DNA of 64,000 nt from Ahaetulla prasina (lineage: Eukaryota > Chordata > Lepidosauria > Squamata > Colubridae), in NCBI RefSeq assembly GCF_028640845.1, contig NC_080544.1:58914711-58978710 (forward strand), in the 5' to 3' direction. Position 1 is the stretch's first letter; each line of letters begins with the position of its first letter. The translations under genes were made by a program, and so were the position numbers. This document shows positions 11,864-22,770 of the stretch, in pieces. Under the pieces are notes generated by a model, which saw only the letters and a list, made by a program, of their open reading frames with translations, was not told the origin of the DNA and did no database searches.

Positions 11864-14800
11864 CTGTAGAAGAGTTTAATAAGTAGACATGGATATTTAG
11901 ATATACTTGCTGGAAAAAAGACTTCCACAATGTAAAGGTGTTTCAGAATAAAATAAGGGGGCATGTACTGTTTTTATCCATTGAATTCCAACTCCTCTTC
12001 CCAAATTATGTAATATAATGGTGAATAGACTGGAATAATGGGACATATTTTATTTTTATGTGTAACAGACATTACTGTTTCAATATTTAATATAGCACTG
12101 ATTAAGGTAAAAAGCTTACAATTTACTTATAGCAAGAAATGTGGCCTTGAGGACAGGTGGGAGGCAAACTAATTTAATAAATGTGACTGAATGCAAACAA
12201 AATATTAGCTATAATATCTAAACTATTAGATTTACATACTACATATACAATCTTTTGAGTACATATAATTTGGAGCTCACATTTTTCTGATAGAAAGGGA
12301 GGAAAAAACAAGGAAACTAATATTAAGTACAATTAAAAGTCATAAAAGGGATGCTTACTGGCAGAATGAATTTGACCTAGATTAAGCCTAGTCCTTATAT
12401 GAAGTACCTTTCCAATGCAATCATATGCATATTTACTCATAAGGTAAATGCTATTGTATCCAATAGACCTTCTTCACTACTATATTTATTCCAGATTGCA
12501 AGCTTCAGTAATAAAAGAATCTCTCATAAAAATCAGGAGGACAAAAAAAAATGACAGAAGAAGATGAGAAAAGGCAGAACAATTCCAGATCTGATTTACT
12601 TAGCTACTAATTCTTGTCACCACAAAAATCACCTAAACTTTCATTGGTGATTTTTTCCACATTTTAATATATGTTCTAAAAGCAAGGCATTTAATGTAGC
12701 ATTAAATCATTGTGGTGTATATTAATATTGAATATTAATATTTAGTATTTAATAATAGATAAAGTGCAAATTAAGCCAGCTCTGTAAAAAGGCAGCATAA
12801 TCCTAACTCTTTTGAGTTTGCAATTTAAAAAACATCACACAAACAAAATGGATGCAAGCAAATTTTGAAAAAGCAGTAATAAAGATTTCTGGAGTAGGTA
12901 ATCTCCCAATCAAATAGAAACAGCGTACTTACTTTTTTTGAATAGCTTCTTGCCTAAAGGGGGGAAAAAACACAATGTGAGTTGAAATGAATTTTAAATT
13001 GATAAAAAGAGTGCTGATTTATTGCTGAGGATCCATGGAAACTTCTGATTCTACTGATATATCTAGAAATAACTGACATATTTAGATTGTTTGTAAACAA
13101 GAAAGACATGCTATGCTTTACATCCAGAAGACAGAGTGTGATTATTATTATTTTCATTACCTGGAAAAAGAAGCTTCCCATGCAAATCAACTATGAGGGG
13201 AAAGACTTGCTTCCAGCTGCCAACTTGCTTCCAGCTGCCATGTTCCTGATGGATAGGCCTTATTCATTGATTTGAATGTATTTCTCTGTGAAACAATTCA
13301 TAGAACTGCCTGCCCATCTTACCAAGAGTAGAACTGGAAGCTGGAGTTTCCTAACACATCCCAGATAATCTTTACCAGGTAAGTCATTGGATATCTATGG
13401 GACCCTAATATCTGTGTGTAGATTCCATAATGAGGGAAACTGAAAAATTCAGATTTTTTCCCCCAGTTTGGGAGGGTAGAGGACAAAACAGGAATATCCC
13501 TAAAAATACAATTTTCCAAAAATCAGGGTCAAATCTTAGATTTTAAGGATCATTTACTTCTGTAATGCTTCACTTCCTCCCTGAAACGATGCAATAACAC
13601 TGACATTAAAAAATGTAAAATGCTGATTTCTAACCACTACCTTGCAAAACTTATTCTATACCATTCTCAGTTGTATTTTGGCTGTAGGAAGAGAGCTATG
13701 TTATTCTATAATAATCAGTAATAAGGAGGAGTCTATTAGCATCTTTTCAGACTAACAATGTATCTGACTAAAATGAGAAAATCTTCATGAAGGCTTATAA
13801 AACATTAATAAAACATTTAAATTTGAAAATATGCTACAGGGGCTTTTTTTGTATTTATTTGCATTTCTAGGGACTAGAAATCCTATCAAATATAGTATGT
13901 GCGGTGTGTATACTTACTGGTACTGTAGGTGAGTAGTTATAATAGCCATTTTTCTTAAACTCTGCAAAGAGATAGGTATGAATTAAATGCTTTTTCCCTC
14001 AGTGAAGTTATCAATGCAATCAACATTTGGCATTACATGATAATGAGAAATAATCACATACTAGGTTCTTCTAGCTCTCCTAGTATTTGCTGTTTTGAAG
14101 AAAACATGGTGTTTTGATAAATCTCTAATTTTAAAATAACTGCTTTCACAAGCTTTCACCTTTTCTATATGAGATGATGATGGTGACTTAATTAAAGTCT
14201 TAAACAAAATTGTTTTCTCCCACTAGCAGGATTAGCATTATAGACAACAATCCATATGGGTAACTACCCATTTGTACACTACAATTCAACACTATAAAAA
14301 TGAATAATATACTCATAGAGATTTTGGTTAGTGATAAAAACTTTCCTTGGAAAAAATAAAGAAAAGCTAAATAAACTGTTTGAAAAGCTTAAAGCTTTTA
14401 CGCATCATTCCAAACTAGTCTTCCACAGTCTGATACACTTCTACTGTGCTAGACTACAATACCCATATTCCTAAGGCAACAGTCACAATAGTAGGGAATT
14501 ATGAGAGTTAAGAATCCAAACAGATCAGAAAACATCAAACTGGAAAAGGCCTCATCAGGCTGAAGCCTCAAAATGTAGTCTGGGAGTCCAACATGATATC
14601 CATGAGTACCAAAGTATATCACAGAAGTGAGTACATATTTTGTAAATATTTAAGTGTATCTTTTCATGTGACAACACTGAAGAAATGACACTTGGCTACA
14701 ATGTAAAGTAGTGAGTATACAGCTTGTATAACAGTGTAAATGTGCTGTCCCCTCAAAATAATACAACACACAGCCATTAATGTCTGCTGGCAACAAAAGT

Positions 14801-16426
14801 GGACACACCTCTAAGTGATAATGTCCAAATGGGGCCCAAGTAGCCATTTTCCCTCCCTGGTGTCATGTGACTCATTAGTGGTACAAGGTCTCAGGTGTGA
14901 AGGAGGAACAGGTATATTAAATTTGGTGTTATCACTCTCACTCTCTCATACTGGTCACTGGAAGTTCAACATGGCACCTCATGGCAATGAACTCTCTGAG
15001 GATCTGAAAAAACGAATTGTTGCTCTACAGAAAGATGGCCTAGGTTATAAGAAGATTGCCAAGACTCTGAAATTAACCTGCAGCCAGTGGCCAAGACTAT
15101 ACAGTGGTTTAACAGGACAGGTTCCACTCAGAACAGGCCTTGCTATGGTTGACCGAAGAAGTTAAGTGCTCGTGCTCAGTGTCATAGCCAGAGGTTGGCT
15201 TTGGGAAATAGACGTACGAGTACTGCCAGCGTTGCTGCAGAGATTGAAAGGGGGGGGGGAATCACTCTGTCTGTGCTGAGACCATATGCCGCATGCTGCT
15301 GACATAATAGGGCTGTTATCTGAGAAGGAAGCCTCTTCTAAAGCAGACTAAGGACATGGATTTCTGGAACCATGTCCTGTGGTGAGACCAAGATAAACTT
15401 ATTTGGTTCAGATGGTGTCAAGCCAGATGGTGTCAAGCCAGATGAGGAGTACAAAGACAAGTGTGTCCTGCCTAAGTCAAGCATGGTGGTGAGAATATCA
15501 TGGTCTGGGGCTGCATGAGTTCTGCCAGTACTGGGGAGCTACAGTTCATTGAGGGAACCATGAATGCCAACAGGGACTGTGACATACTGAAGCAGAGCAT
15601 GATCCGCTCCCTTTGGAGACTGGGCTGCAGGGCAGCATTCCAACATAATGACCCCAAACACACCTCCAAAATGACCACTGCCTTGCTAAAGAGGCTGAGG
15701 GTAAAGGTGATGGATTGGCCAAGCATGTCTCCAGACCTAAATCCTATTGAGCATCTGTGGGGCATCCTGAAATGGAAGGTGAAGGTGCGCAAGGTCTATA
15801 ACATCCACCAGCTCAGTGACGTCATCATGGAGGAGTGGAAGAGGACTCCAGTGACAACCTGTGAAGCTCTGGTGAACTCTATGCCCAAGAGGGTTAAAGC
15901 AGTGCTGGAAAATAATGGTGGCCACACAAAATATTGACACCTTGGGCCCCATTTGGACATTATCACTTAGAAGTATATTCACTTTTGTTGCCAGCAGACA
16001 TTAATGGCTGTGTATTGTATTATTTTGAAGGGACAGCACATTTACATTGTTATACAAGCTGTATACTCACTACTTTACATTGTAGCCAAGTGTCATTTCT
16101 TCAGCGTTGTCACATGAAAAGATATACTTAAATATTTACAAAATTTGAAGGGGTGTACTCACTTCTGTGATATACTGTACTTATCCCAATGTTGCCCAAG
16201 TTTCTAGTCCATGTTGCTAATTTTTCAAAACAGATCTTTTAATTTCAAAGGTGCAGCAAAATAAGTCTCAAGCATGTAACAATGCCTCTGAACCTACATA
16301 AATCTAGGAAAACGTGTTGCTGAAATCCAGTACATTTTTTATGTATGTCCTGCAGCCCAGAAGAAAAAAACACAAAGCAAAATTAGGTGTAGATGGCAAA
16401 GAGAGATCTGATACACTAGACAGGAT

Positions 16427-16462
<36 letters not shown>

Positions 16463-18746
16463 CACGGACCCCTTTTAGACTCTGGAGAAACTTCCAGACA
16501 CTTTTGAAAAATATATTTAAATGCATACAATAAATGGATATAGGTTGCATTACAAAGAAAACTTTTTAGTTATCAAAGTATTTTTTAAAAAAAACTAGAA
16601 ACAATAGCAAAAACATAATAGTAATATATGTGAAAATAAAGGATTTTTTCCTCATCCAAGTTCCCAAGGCCTCTGAAATCTACCCATGGACCTCAGGCTA
16701 AGAATTTCTGCACAAGAGAAAGTAGTAGAAAGTTGTGCTACTACTTTACTTTCTAGCCAATGAGTGTTTTATGTTTGGCAATATTCATTTTTGCCCTCCA
16801 GTTTTGGGATATTTAGACCTTTAGGCTGGCTCAGGAATAATTTCATTCAAATTCTTCCTTAGCAAAAACTACATTCATCTTGATCTTCTTGCATATGTGT
16901 GGAAATGCATATGTTCTTGGGGTTTGTATAACATATGTTTTGTGTTATAATGATTTCTCCTAAGTTTATTTATTAAAATGACTGACTGGTATTATGCACA
17001 ACATAAAAATCATTTCATTTTCAACCCTGAACTTGACATTTCCTTTTCTACATGTCCTGCAACTCCCACAGAGGTATGTATTTAGTATTAGCAGACAAGT
17101 ATTCTCTTCCATACTTACATCTTCAGAGTGCAGAATGGCACCCTCTTGCATCACCATATTTCTGGCAGCCTGTCCAAGGAACTAAAAGACATGAAAGTCA
17201 TAGGAAGAGTTATAAACTTTACATTCTCCAAGCTAGTGTTCTTCCACTGTTATTCATGGTTGACAATGCAGCTAATAGTGAGCTTTCAGGAGATAGTAAG
17301 ATTTTGGAATGATAACTTTATGAACTCATATTTAATTCAAAAGCACTAACATTCTGAACCAAAGGGATTTTCTGAAATTATGTAGTATCTTCATAATAAA
17401 TAATATATATCTGGATAAGTACTAGAGGCTATTTCTGCTGCTTGCCAGTTGCCTGCAATTTGGCAGTTCAAATCTTACCAGCTCAAGGCTGACTCAGCCT
17501 TCCATCCTTCTGAGGTCGGTAAATTGAGGACCCAGATGGTTGAAGGCAATATGCTGACTCTGTAAACTGCTTAGAGAGCCCTGTAAAGCACTGTGAAGCG
17601 GCATAAAAGTCTAAATGCTACTGCTATAAGTGAAACTTCTTGGTATAGTACAATATTTATGGTAATTATTAATAATGCTAATATACATAGTGATTTATAG
17701 AAGCCTTTTTTAAACTGACATCTCAAATTTCTTGATCATCAATTGGGCAAGTTCAGCAGACAAATCCTGAGGGTAAGCAATCTGTAAATTACTTGTTTGT
17801 GAATCAAGGATTGAAGTTTGGGGCTAGTGGAAGATATACCAAGCCAGCTTCAATCTGATGTCCTTCAGATGTATTACCATGCAATTCCCACAAATACCTT
17901 TGTTATGTAAACAGGATGATGGGAGCTGAATACATCAGGAAAGAATAAAGATAGGCTTACATTCAAACTTTCCAGCAATTCCTTACTGAAATTACTTTCA
18001 GACAAGTTCCAGCAATTGTGCAACACATACCCAGCACCATTCAATATTAATTTCTACTACAGGATCTTAGTGGGATTTACCACTTTTCAGCTAGTTTGCT
18101 CGAAGGAGTGTGATGATATTGGATACATACTTGGGTCTTTGGGGCAGAAACAAATAGGCTTTTAACCTTAGGAAAGCAACACTAACGATACTCAAGAATA
18201 AAACCTAAGTCTCCGTTCTTATTAGCTTGGTTAGTGAAATCAGTAGCAGAGGACTTCCACTATACGTATATAAATTTTGTTCTTACAGGCAAAAGGTCTG
18301 AACTATTTAAGTTTTAAAATAAAGGTGCTAAGTATAATATCGGATGACTGTCAAAATCAGCGCTTCCATCCCCAGACATTTAAAGGGAAGAATCAATTGA
18401 CCATCTTTATCCCATGAAACTAAGCGGCTCTAGGTCAGCCCTAAGTTTTCTAGCACTACAGTATCTCCCTTAAAAAGGCCGCCCGCCGAAGCGTTCAAAG
18501 AGACTACAAATCCCACCATACACTGCGAGCCTCTTGTACCGACTGAAACCGAGCTCCGGACTAATATTTGGAGGGGAACCGCGTAGTCTCATTTACCTCA
18601 GCGCTTCGGGAGCCCTTGAGCACCTGCTTAGTGAGAGCGATTATGTCCGTACCGCAGTTGGTCACCTTTTCTGTCAGCAGCCCTTTCACCGAATGGCCAA
18701 ATCGTGCTTGAACATCCACCGCCATCCCCGCCGGAGTTACCGCCAT
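11812..18746 (-). CDS. BORCS7: BORCS7, BLOC-1-related complex subunit 7 (5 coding exons, complete)
   Basis: Subunit of BORC, the complex that recruits ARL8 to lysosomes and drives their outward transport. Coding exons, 5' to 3' on the minus strand: 18746-18597, 17181-17119, 13961-13918, 12953-12933, 11863-11812. They sum to 330 nt, 109 residues; human has about 105. All junctions are GT-AG and the phases fit. The start ATG at 18746 lies just upstream of the conserved QARFGHSVKGLLTEKV block (residues 13-28); the N-terminus is a few residues longer than in human, with a second Met at 8. Exons 2-5 supply QAARNMV, SLRKMAIITTHLQYQ, QEAIQK and the C-terminal QLSHLLK. The coiled-coil-like sequence has no membrane segment. 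It is head to head with CYP17A1, as in human. Most exons are too short for ORF-based detection and were found by matching the protein and splice sites. Confidence 0.95.
12933..12953 (-). CDS. BORCS7: BORCS7 exon 4 (21-nt microexon)
   Basis: Exon of only 21 nt between a pyrimidine-rich acceptor (CCTTTAG) and a perfect GTAAGT donor. It completes a Gln codon, encodes QEAIQK, and leaves AA for an Asn codon finished by exon 5. Because 21 is divisible by three, skipping would keep the frame and remove seven residues. Confidence 0.92.
13918..13961 (-). CDS. BORCS7: BORCS7 exon 3
   Basis: 44 nt between CTTTGCAG and GTAAGTA. It encodes SLRKMAIITTHLQY and the first two bases of the next Gln codon, identical to the human peptide at this place. 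Confidence 0.94.
14971..15165 (+). pseudogene. Tc1 transposase N-terminal remnant
   Basis: Starts MAPHGNELSEDLKKRIVALQ, the DNA-binding helix-turn-helix of Tc1/mariner transposases (residues about 8-45 of this part). The frame then leaves the transposase sequence and stops at 15165, before the catalytic domain. A longer open frame begins at 14815 but includes the inverted repeat. Confidence 0.8.
15500..15937 (+). pseudogene. Tc1 transposase C-terminal remnant (DDE domain)
   Basis: 145 codons beginning MVWGCMSSASTGEL, with the second catalytic Asp in QHNDPKHT and the Glu in LNPIEHLW spaced as in DD34E enzymes. The first Asp region is upstream in a disrupted frame. The tail (KRVKAVLENNGGHTKY) is the normal Tc1 C-terminus. 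Confidence 0.85.
16429..16460. repeat. Microsatellite (GT)n
   Basis: About 16 GT units in BORCS7 intron 2. Confidence 0.95.
17119..17181 (-). CDS. BORCS7: BORCS7 exon 2
   Basis: 63 nt, 21 codons in phase 0 between CTTTTAG and GTAAGT. It encodes FLGQAARNMVMQEGAILHSE plus Asp, matching the human LLGQAARNMV...ILHSED segment. Confidence 0.95.
17425..17640 (+). mobile_element. tRNA-derived SINE
   Basis: Lies in BORCS7 intron 1. GGCAGTTCAAATCTTACC is a B-box-like segment, followed by TCAGCCTTCCATCCTTCTGA and GCAATATGCTGACTCTGTAA, shared with the copies at 33130, 37236 and 63846. Confidence 0.7.
17641..18469. other. BORCS7 intron 1 sequence
   Basis: Contains a diverged repeat near 17840-17950 (CTGATGTCCTTCAGATGTAT, GATGATGGGAGCTG) of hAT-derived look; otherwise nothing recognised. 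Confidence 0.4.
18503..18527 (+). promoter_or_regulatory. ZNF143/THAP11-type (SBS) motif
   Basis: Begins ACTACAAATCCCACC and ends CACTGCG, closely following the ZNF143/SBS consensus (ACTACAATTCCCAGCATGC, then GCG). It sits in BORCS7 intron 1, 70 bases past the exon 1 donor, in the CpG-rich region where such sites usually lie. Function is inferred from the motif only. Confidence 0.55.
18597..18746 (-). CDS. BORCS7: BORCS7 exon 1 (coding part)
   Basis: 50 codons from ATG (18746) to GCTGAG|GTAAAT. It encodes the conserved core ARFGHSVKGLLTEKVTNCG (14-32) and DIIALTKQVLKGSRS. A longer open frame starts upstream at 18842, but those residues do not resemble BORCS7, and the human start aligns with the internal ATG. 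Confidence 0.95.
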
Positions 18747-18850
18747 GTTGCTATCAATAATCACAAAGGAAGCCAGAGAACCGCATCTACGGGTAGAGAA
18801 TAGGGTCAGAAAATATAGAAAAACCCGAACGGGTTTTGGCAAATGAGGAA

Positions 18851-19249
18851 TTGATTGCTCTTAGCTTATTCCATCTTACTGTAGTTCTTATTAGCTTTTC
18901 TGATGCAGAAAAGAAAGCCGCTTGCTTTGTATATTACCTGCGCAATACAGGAAATACTTTGTACATTTTTTAAAAATTAAAATATTTGTATTAACCGTTT
19001 GCCCCAGAATTACTTAATGAAAAGCTAAAGACGAAAAAACTGATCGGTTCTCTACTCCGCAATACACTTAGTATACATCCCAACAGCAAGTGTGATTGCT
19101 TTTGATTCACCGTTATAGCCTAATCTATTTTATAGTGTTTGACTTCAGCTACCGGCATTAGTTCAGTATGATGTATAACCAGCATTCTGTTTGATGTATA
19201 ATTCTAATTAAATTGGGTTAATTCAGTAATCATTGTTAATCAGTGTTGT
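18851..19249. other. BORCS7 upstream flank
   Basis: Moderately AT-rich sequence between the BORCS7 promoter and the first repeat. No clear motif was found. Confidence 0.4.
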
Positions 19250-19355
19250 ACCTTGATGAACGTATTTTTTCTTTTATGTACATATGCACCAAGACAAATT
19301 CCTGGTGTGTCCAATCACACTTGGCCAATAAAAATTCTATTCTATTCTATTCTCT
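19250..19355 (+). mobile_element. CR1/L3-type LINE 3' end with (ATTCT)n tail
   Basis: Contains TATGCACCAAGACAAATTCC and CACTTGGCCAATAAAAATTC, then a short (TATTC)n. The 5' part is truncated. It lies between BORCS7 and CYP17A1. Confidence 0.8.
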
Positions 19356-19593
19356 TAAAGTAAGTCATCACACAGTAGAAGTGTTTTCCTAAGCCCTCTA
19401 CCTACAACTTTATTGTAATTGTCATTTACTATACAGAAAATGGGAAATTCTGCTGCAGTCAAAGCCGAAAGTAATTCTGTATTTGCAGATACATCATTGG
19501 GTTGTATAAATTGGACAAAGGGTACTTTAATGTTTGAGAGTATTTTAAACCCTTTTAACTTTCTACAATTGTATATGTTGAGAGGACCTTTAT

Positions 19594-19940
19594 CAGTGAT
19601 GGCGAACCTTTTAGACACCGAGTGGCCAAACTGCATGTACGCATATCCAAACTGAAAGGTGCACATGCATGCATGAACGTGCATATGTGCAGACATGCAT
19701 CAACATGCGCATGCACAGACATGCACATGCATGTGTGGATATGCGTGGATATGTGCGCATGCACAGCAGAGACCCAAAGACCAGCTGGCTGGCGGGAGGC
19801 AGGGCATCCCAACACTGGCAGTGTGGCAAGTGGTAAGAGCTTTTTCTTTCATGAGCTTCTGTTTCGTCGTTTGCAGGGAAACAGAAGTTCACGAAAGAAA
19901 CACCACGGAGATCTGACCTGGGATGACGGCACGTGTGCCA
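19594..19940. mobile_element. Truncated hAT-like element (family E)
   Basis: Begins CAGTGATGGCGAACC, a hAT-type end, and continues with a strongly alternating ACATGCATGCATG region (19665-19765). The matching right end is missing, so the right boundary is approximate. Several open frames here are by-products of the repeat. Confidence 0.55.
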
Positions 19941-20460
19941 GCAGAGAAATAAAAGAGTGATTATTAATCTAATTGGCTTCATTCAATATCTCCTAAAACT
20001 GGTTCAGCATGCTCCTGCACGCCAGATGGTACATACCATCTGGACCCTCTTAGGAGTATTGTCTATATATCTACTGATAATTTCTACCTGGTGAATTGTA
20101 TATAAGAAGTCAGCATGCTCAGCCACTACGAGTATTTTATTCACACTTTCTGCGCTCATAGTAACTGTGAAGGCATGAACAAACCTTACTGTGTAGATCA
20201 GGTCAAATCTTTATTAGCATGAAAGAAGTTGGGTACAATTAGTAATTTTAAAAAGGTAAAAAAATGTATATATAAAAGATACATTGAAATTAATTTTAAA
20301 GAAATTAAAAGATATAAAAGGTATAAAACAATAGATATAAAACCAAGTCACTGTATAGAACACTCTTGAACATGAACCAAATATTCATTAGTTTATGCCA
20401 TCGCTCATCATCTGATAGATTTTAAGTGCTGCTCAGCAGAACCTGGTAACATATGTTGTA
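19941..20460. other. Unassigned repeat-like DNA
   Basis: Sequence around the 20461-20996 Tc1 element. Both sides (to about 21240) look like one older interspersed repeat split by it, but the family was not recognised. Confidence 0.35.
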
Positions 20461-20996
20461 CAATAGTGGCCAAAATCGTGGAAACCTTTTGAGAAAAGTG
20501 TGTTTTTGAGGTTTGATGGCTAATAACACCACTTTTTTTTTGGAGTTTCAAGATAATCTTATCCCACTGCTGGAAGGTCTGGGAATAGCCCAGACCTTAA
20601 CCCAATTGAAAATCTATGGAGCTGATTAAAGAAACTTGTTAGAAGCGACCCAGAAAGTTAATAGAAGCAATCATTCAATCTTGGTTTCACATTATAACAG
20701 CTGCAGAACTAAAAGACTTGGTTCACTCCATGGGAAGATGTAGGGCTGTAATGGTTACCCAGATACATGGTGATAATTTTTGTATATCTCATTTTTTCTA
20801 TGTTTCACTTTTTTTCTTTATACTGTAACTGCTATTCTAATAGCAAATCCTTCATAAAAGTTATTGCATTACATTTTTTATTACATTATTTTTCCATTGA
20901 TATATAATTTTATGGTACTACTCCCCAAAAAGTGGTGTAGCTAGTTTTAGAAAATACGCATTTCCCAAAAGGTTTCCACAATTTTGGCCACTACTG
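20461..20996 (+). mobile_element. Internally deleted Tc1/mariner element
   Basis: 536 bp with ends CAATAGTGGCCAAAAT and ATTTTGGCCACTACTG, flanked by TA (20459-20460, 20997-20998). Only a short catalytic remnant is left, readable as PDLNPIENLW near 20590-20625. The family differs from the 14609-16177 element. It is inserted in an older unassigned repeat. Confidence 0.8.
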
Positions 20997-21397
20997 TAGT
21001 TGGGTGAGTATGTGCAAACAGCAGGGAGGTGCCAAATTGTCCTGTATACTTTGGGTATTTATACAGCAATGGTGAGATGGGGCTAATACAAATGTTTCTA
21101 TAATACAGGCAGAGTCCAGTGGTTAGGTACTTGGAGATTAGTTAAGTATGCCATTGGGAGTTTCAGAGTACATGTTGAATTCATTGACAATAAAGGTTGA
21201 GGGTCTGCCTAGATCCATTTAGCGCTTTGTGTCCGCTACAAGCTGTTTAATGTGTGTTTTGGCCAAATCCTGTGCCATACTGAGTAGAAGACTTGGACAA
21301 GAAGACCCATGGGCAAAATTTTAGTTACCACTGCCTTTTTCCATATGAAATGAAAATCATTCCTCATAGTTAATAGAGCAAGACCAAGGTAGGGAAC

Positions 21398-21452
21398 CTC
21401 CTTTTTTTCCCTTTCCCTCCCTCCTCCCTCCTTCCCCCATCCCCTCCCTCCT
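21398..21452 (-). repeat. Polypyrimidine tract
   Basis: CT-rich on plus, GA-rich on minus, between unassigned sequence and the L1 fragment. Confidence 0.8.
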
Positions 21453-21493
21453 CCCGACTTCTCAGAGCAAATCCAGGGTATCATATCTAACAA

Positions 21494-22770
21494 TCATAAA
21501 CTAAAATATGCTAATTAACATAAACTCCCATCCATCTTCTTGAACCTCAACTCCCCTTTTCCATAAAAAAGAAGAAAAAGGAAAATATTAATACTAATAC
21601 AATTACATTCTATTCATTTAAAAGCTATTTAGTATTTTGTTATTTCAGTCCAATATTTTTTAAAAAACAAACCATCTCCATTATATATATCTTTCAAAAA
21701 TAATCTTTCAAATATGCTGATAATTCTACCTTCTCATCTAAGTCCATTAAGTTTAAAGTCCAATCTTCTATAATAAACAATATCCCATCTTCCGATGTTG
21801 TAATATCAAAAATTATTCCTCAATATACCTTATAATCCATCAAATTTGTATATCCATCATACATAATTAATAAACATCATCTTTTTAGCTTATATAAATT
21901 TAACATTTACCTCATATTCTTCCCCCTATTTCCCACACTATAAATTTCTAAACATTTTATACCCCATTTATCATACAATCCATAACTAATTATATTTCTT
22001 ATCCCTACACAATATTACACTATCAAAGGGTTTCAATATATCTTATATTCCCTCAAATTTATATATCCATCATATCCTAAAAACTTTTATACTATCTAGT
22101 TTAACTATCCTTGCTAAAAGTAAATATGACTTATTCTATTCAAAAATATCCCTTATAATTTACCCTATCCCATGAAAGGAAAGTCATTTCATTTGAAAAT
22201 ATTACTTCTTTACTCCTTGCTCTTTACTTTTAATAGTTACAATCATACTTTGATCCTCCCCTGCAGCTTTCTGTGTTTGTTCTCCCAAAATTACAGCCCC
22301 ACTTTTAGGTTCTATTTGCTTTGCTTCTTTTTCCCCTTTTTTAACCATTCCCACCTCTCCTTCCATCTTAACTTCTAACAATGGCAAACTTCCAACCTTC
22401 AATACTTTAGTATAAAAATCTCTTGCTTTAAAAACTGTATTAAGACAATATTTCCCTCCCTTATAGTGTACTGTTAATCCAGCTTGTACATTCCATCTAT
22501 ACTGTATCTGGAGATTTCTAAGCTGATCCTCCAAAAAAGCATATTCTTTTCTATTTCTTAACATTTTAGAAGGAATTTCTTTCAATACCAATACCTCTTG
22601 TCCCAATATTTGAATTTTGTTTTTATAAGAAACTTGTGAAATTTCATTCCTAATCTTCCTAGATGTAAAAAAAATTACTACATCTCTTGGCAAGTGTCTC
22701 TGCTTTGCAACCCATGAATTAACACAGTAAATTTTTTCAATTTGGATTTCAAAATCCAAATAACATTGCC
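21494..22770 (-). mobile_element. L1-type LINE fragment (ORF1 end plus AT-rich 3' sequence)
   Basis: The minus strand carries a 185-codon frame similar to the C-terminal domain of L1 ORF1 (22202-22759), followed directly by AT-rich non-coding sequence. No reverse-transcriptase frame is seen, so ORF2 is missing. The boundaries are approximate. Confidence 0.6.
22202..22759 (-). pseudogene. L1 ORF1p-like C-terminal domain (truncated)
   Basis: 185 codons. LPRDVVIFFTSRKIRNEI (24-41), KIQILGQEVLVLKEIPSKML (48-67) and IQYRWNVQAGLTVHYKGGKY (85-104) match the RNA-binding and C-terminal domain of L1 ORF1 proteins. The trimeric coiled coil that should precede it is absent, and the likeness ends near 22770. 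The frame is open with no internal stop, so this is a recent copy or has survived by chance. Confidence 0.7.

Larger units (their letters stand above)
14609..16177 (+). mobile_element. Tc1-like DNA transposon with long inverted repeats (defective)
   Basis: About 1.57 kb in BORCS7 intron 2, bounded by TA on both sides (14607-14608, 16178-16179). The outer roughly 225 bp at each end are inverted copies with very few differences. The interior holds two blocks of a Tc1-type transposase: an N-terminal helix-turn-helix part from 14971, and the catalytic C-terminal part 15500-15937 with HNDPKHTS and PDLNPIEHLW. The region between is frameshifted, and a 17-bp tandem duplication (15411-15444) adds to the disruption, so no intact enzyme is made. 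Confidence 0.9.
18470..18850. promoter_or_regulatory. CpG-rich BORCS7 promoter/first-exon region
   Basis: This stretch has many CpG dinucleotides in contrast with the AT-rich surroundings, and it contains BORCS7 exon 1. There is no TATA box upstream of the ATG. This is the usual form of a housekeeping promoter; the transcription start is probably between 18750 and 18850. Confidence 0.6.

Noticed and set aside
18747..18842. Longer N-terminus for BORCS7 from an upstream ATG
   Set aside because: The extra residues do not resemble BORCS7, and the conserved start region aligns with the ATG at 18746.
19611..19982. Multiple overlapping ORFs on both strands rich in His, Cys and Met
   Set aside because: Produced by the alternating ATGCATGC sequence of a truncated hAT element.
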